From Verrucomicrobiota bacterium (lineage in GTDB: Bacteria; Verrucomicrobiota; Verrucomicrobiia; Chthoniobacterales; JAFAMB01), in contig JAFAJU010000373.1 in NCBI GenBank assembly GCA_019236035.1, forward strand, positions 1 to 6,434: a DNA stretch of 6,434 nt, read 5' to 3'. Position 1 is the first letter of the stretch. Every line of letters starts with the position of its first letter. The notes beneath the pieces are model-generated. The model was not told where the DNA came from, did not search any database, and saw only the letters and a list, made by a program, of their open reading frames with translations. Below are positions 6,191 through 6,434 of the stretch, one piece after another. The position numbers were made by a program, and so were the translations under genes.

Positions 6191-6249
6191 GGCGGTCGCC
6201 AGCCGCGAAGCGGCGCTTCAAGACAGCCTAGCGCAACGCGCTAGGATTT
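6191..6249 (-). repeat. Dispersed ~60-bp structured repeat, copy B (uninterrupted, inverted)
   Basis: This is the reverse complement of copy A with the 185-bp insertion removed (59 versus 60 bp, one indel and two substitutions). TAGCGC-GTT-GCGCTA on the minus strand is a perfect 6-bp stem, and CCGC-TTC-GCGG gives a second hairpin. It lies 59 bp upstream of the transglutaminase-like ATG, so it falls in the 5' untranslated or promoter region of that gene. Confidence 0.75.
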
Positions 6250-6284
6250 GTTGAACCCCGCGAGACAAATTGGGGACAGGTCCA

Positions 6285-6314
6285 AATCACGCCACTGTCC
6301 TAATCACGCCACTG
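6285..6314. repeat. 13-bp direct repeat AATCACGCCACTG
   Basis: AATCACGCCACTG occurs at 6285-6297 and again at 6302-6314, a 17-bp period with TCCT between. It follows TTGGGGACAGGTCC (6270-6283). I recall similar GGGGACAGG...AATCACGCCACTG strings near REP-associated elements in environmental genomes, but no transposase gene is visible here. Confidence 0.55.
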
Positions 6315-6360
6315 ATCGCTTCCTCTGTCGGGTTCCAGCGCCGAAGGCGAGACATCAAAG

Positions 6361-6413
6361 AAGCCCAGGGTAAGCGACGGGCCGGTTTCGGCCCGTCGCG
6401 CAGCCCTAGGTTG
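6361..6413. repeat. REP-like hairpin
   Basis: A perfect 11-bp stem, GCGACGGGCCG (6374-6384) and CGGCCCGTCGC (6389-6399), has a 4-nt GTTT loop. Outside it, CCCAGGG (6364-6370) and CCCTAGG (6404-6410) could add a 7-bp outer stem with one mismatch. No T-tract follows on either strand, so it looks more like a REP/RAYT-type element than a terminator. The stretch 6132-6434 contains this hairpin, the 13-bp direct repeats and repeat copy B, and no gene that I can support. Confidence 0.6.
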
Positions 6414-6434
6414 AGACGCCGGCGTATCGAGACG

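Overview
The window looks like a chromosomal segment of a free-living, probably soil-dwelling bacterium. My best guess is Verrucomicrobia (Chthoniobacterales-like). I infer this from the moderately GC-rich sequence, the scarcity of clear Shine-Dalgarno sites, and short dispersed repeats of a kind I associate with that group: a GGTAGGGCGAGG element, GCTCGT/GAGCAC microrepeats, and an AATCACGCCACTG/REP-like hairpin cluster. No rRNA or universal marker gene is present, so the assignment is tentative.

Positions 1-2800 (plus strand) hold a pentose-utilisation module. It comprises the 3' end of an RpiR/MurR-type sugar-phosphate-responsive regulator, a repeat hairpin and a probable intrinsic terminator. 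These are followed by an L-fucose/L-arabinose isomerase family protein and, 9 bp later, a near-canonical L-ribulose-5-phosphate 4-epimerase (AraD). Together they fit conversion of an aldose (probably L-arabinose) through L-ribulose and L-ribulose-5-P to D-xylulose-5-P. The ribulokinase that would link the two enzymes is not in the window.

Positions 2801-3143 contain no convincing gene but are packed with repeats. A second GGTAGGGCGAGG copy is followed by a ~60-bp repeat split by a 185-bp inverted-repeat element with a 7-bp target duplication. The uninterrupted copy of the same ~60-bp repeat lies at 6191-6249 in inverted orientation, so the window carries both the filled and the empty version of the insertion site.

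Positions 3144-6131 (minus strand) hold three genes. In transcription order they are a transglutaminase-like cysteine protease-fold protein, an unrecognised protein built from two repeated small beta-type domains, and an ArsB-type membrane transporter. They converge on araD. The two inverted ~60-bp repeats bracket this block.

Positions 6250-6434 are intergenic, with a 13-bp direct repeat and a strong 11-bp hairpin. I saw no tRNA, rRNA, CRISPR array or transposase gene.
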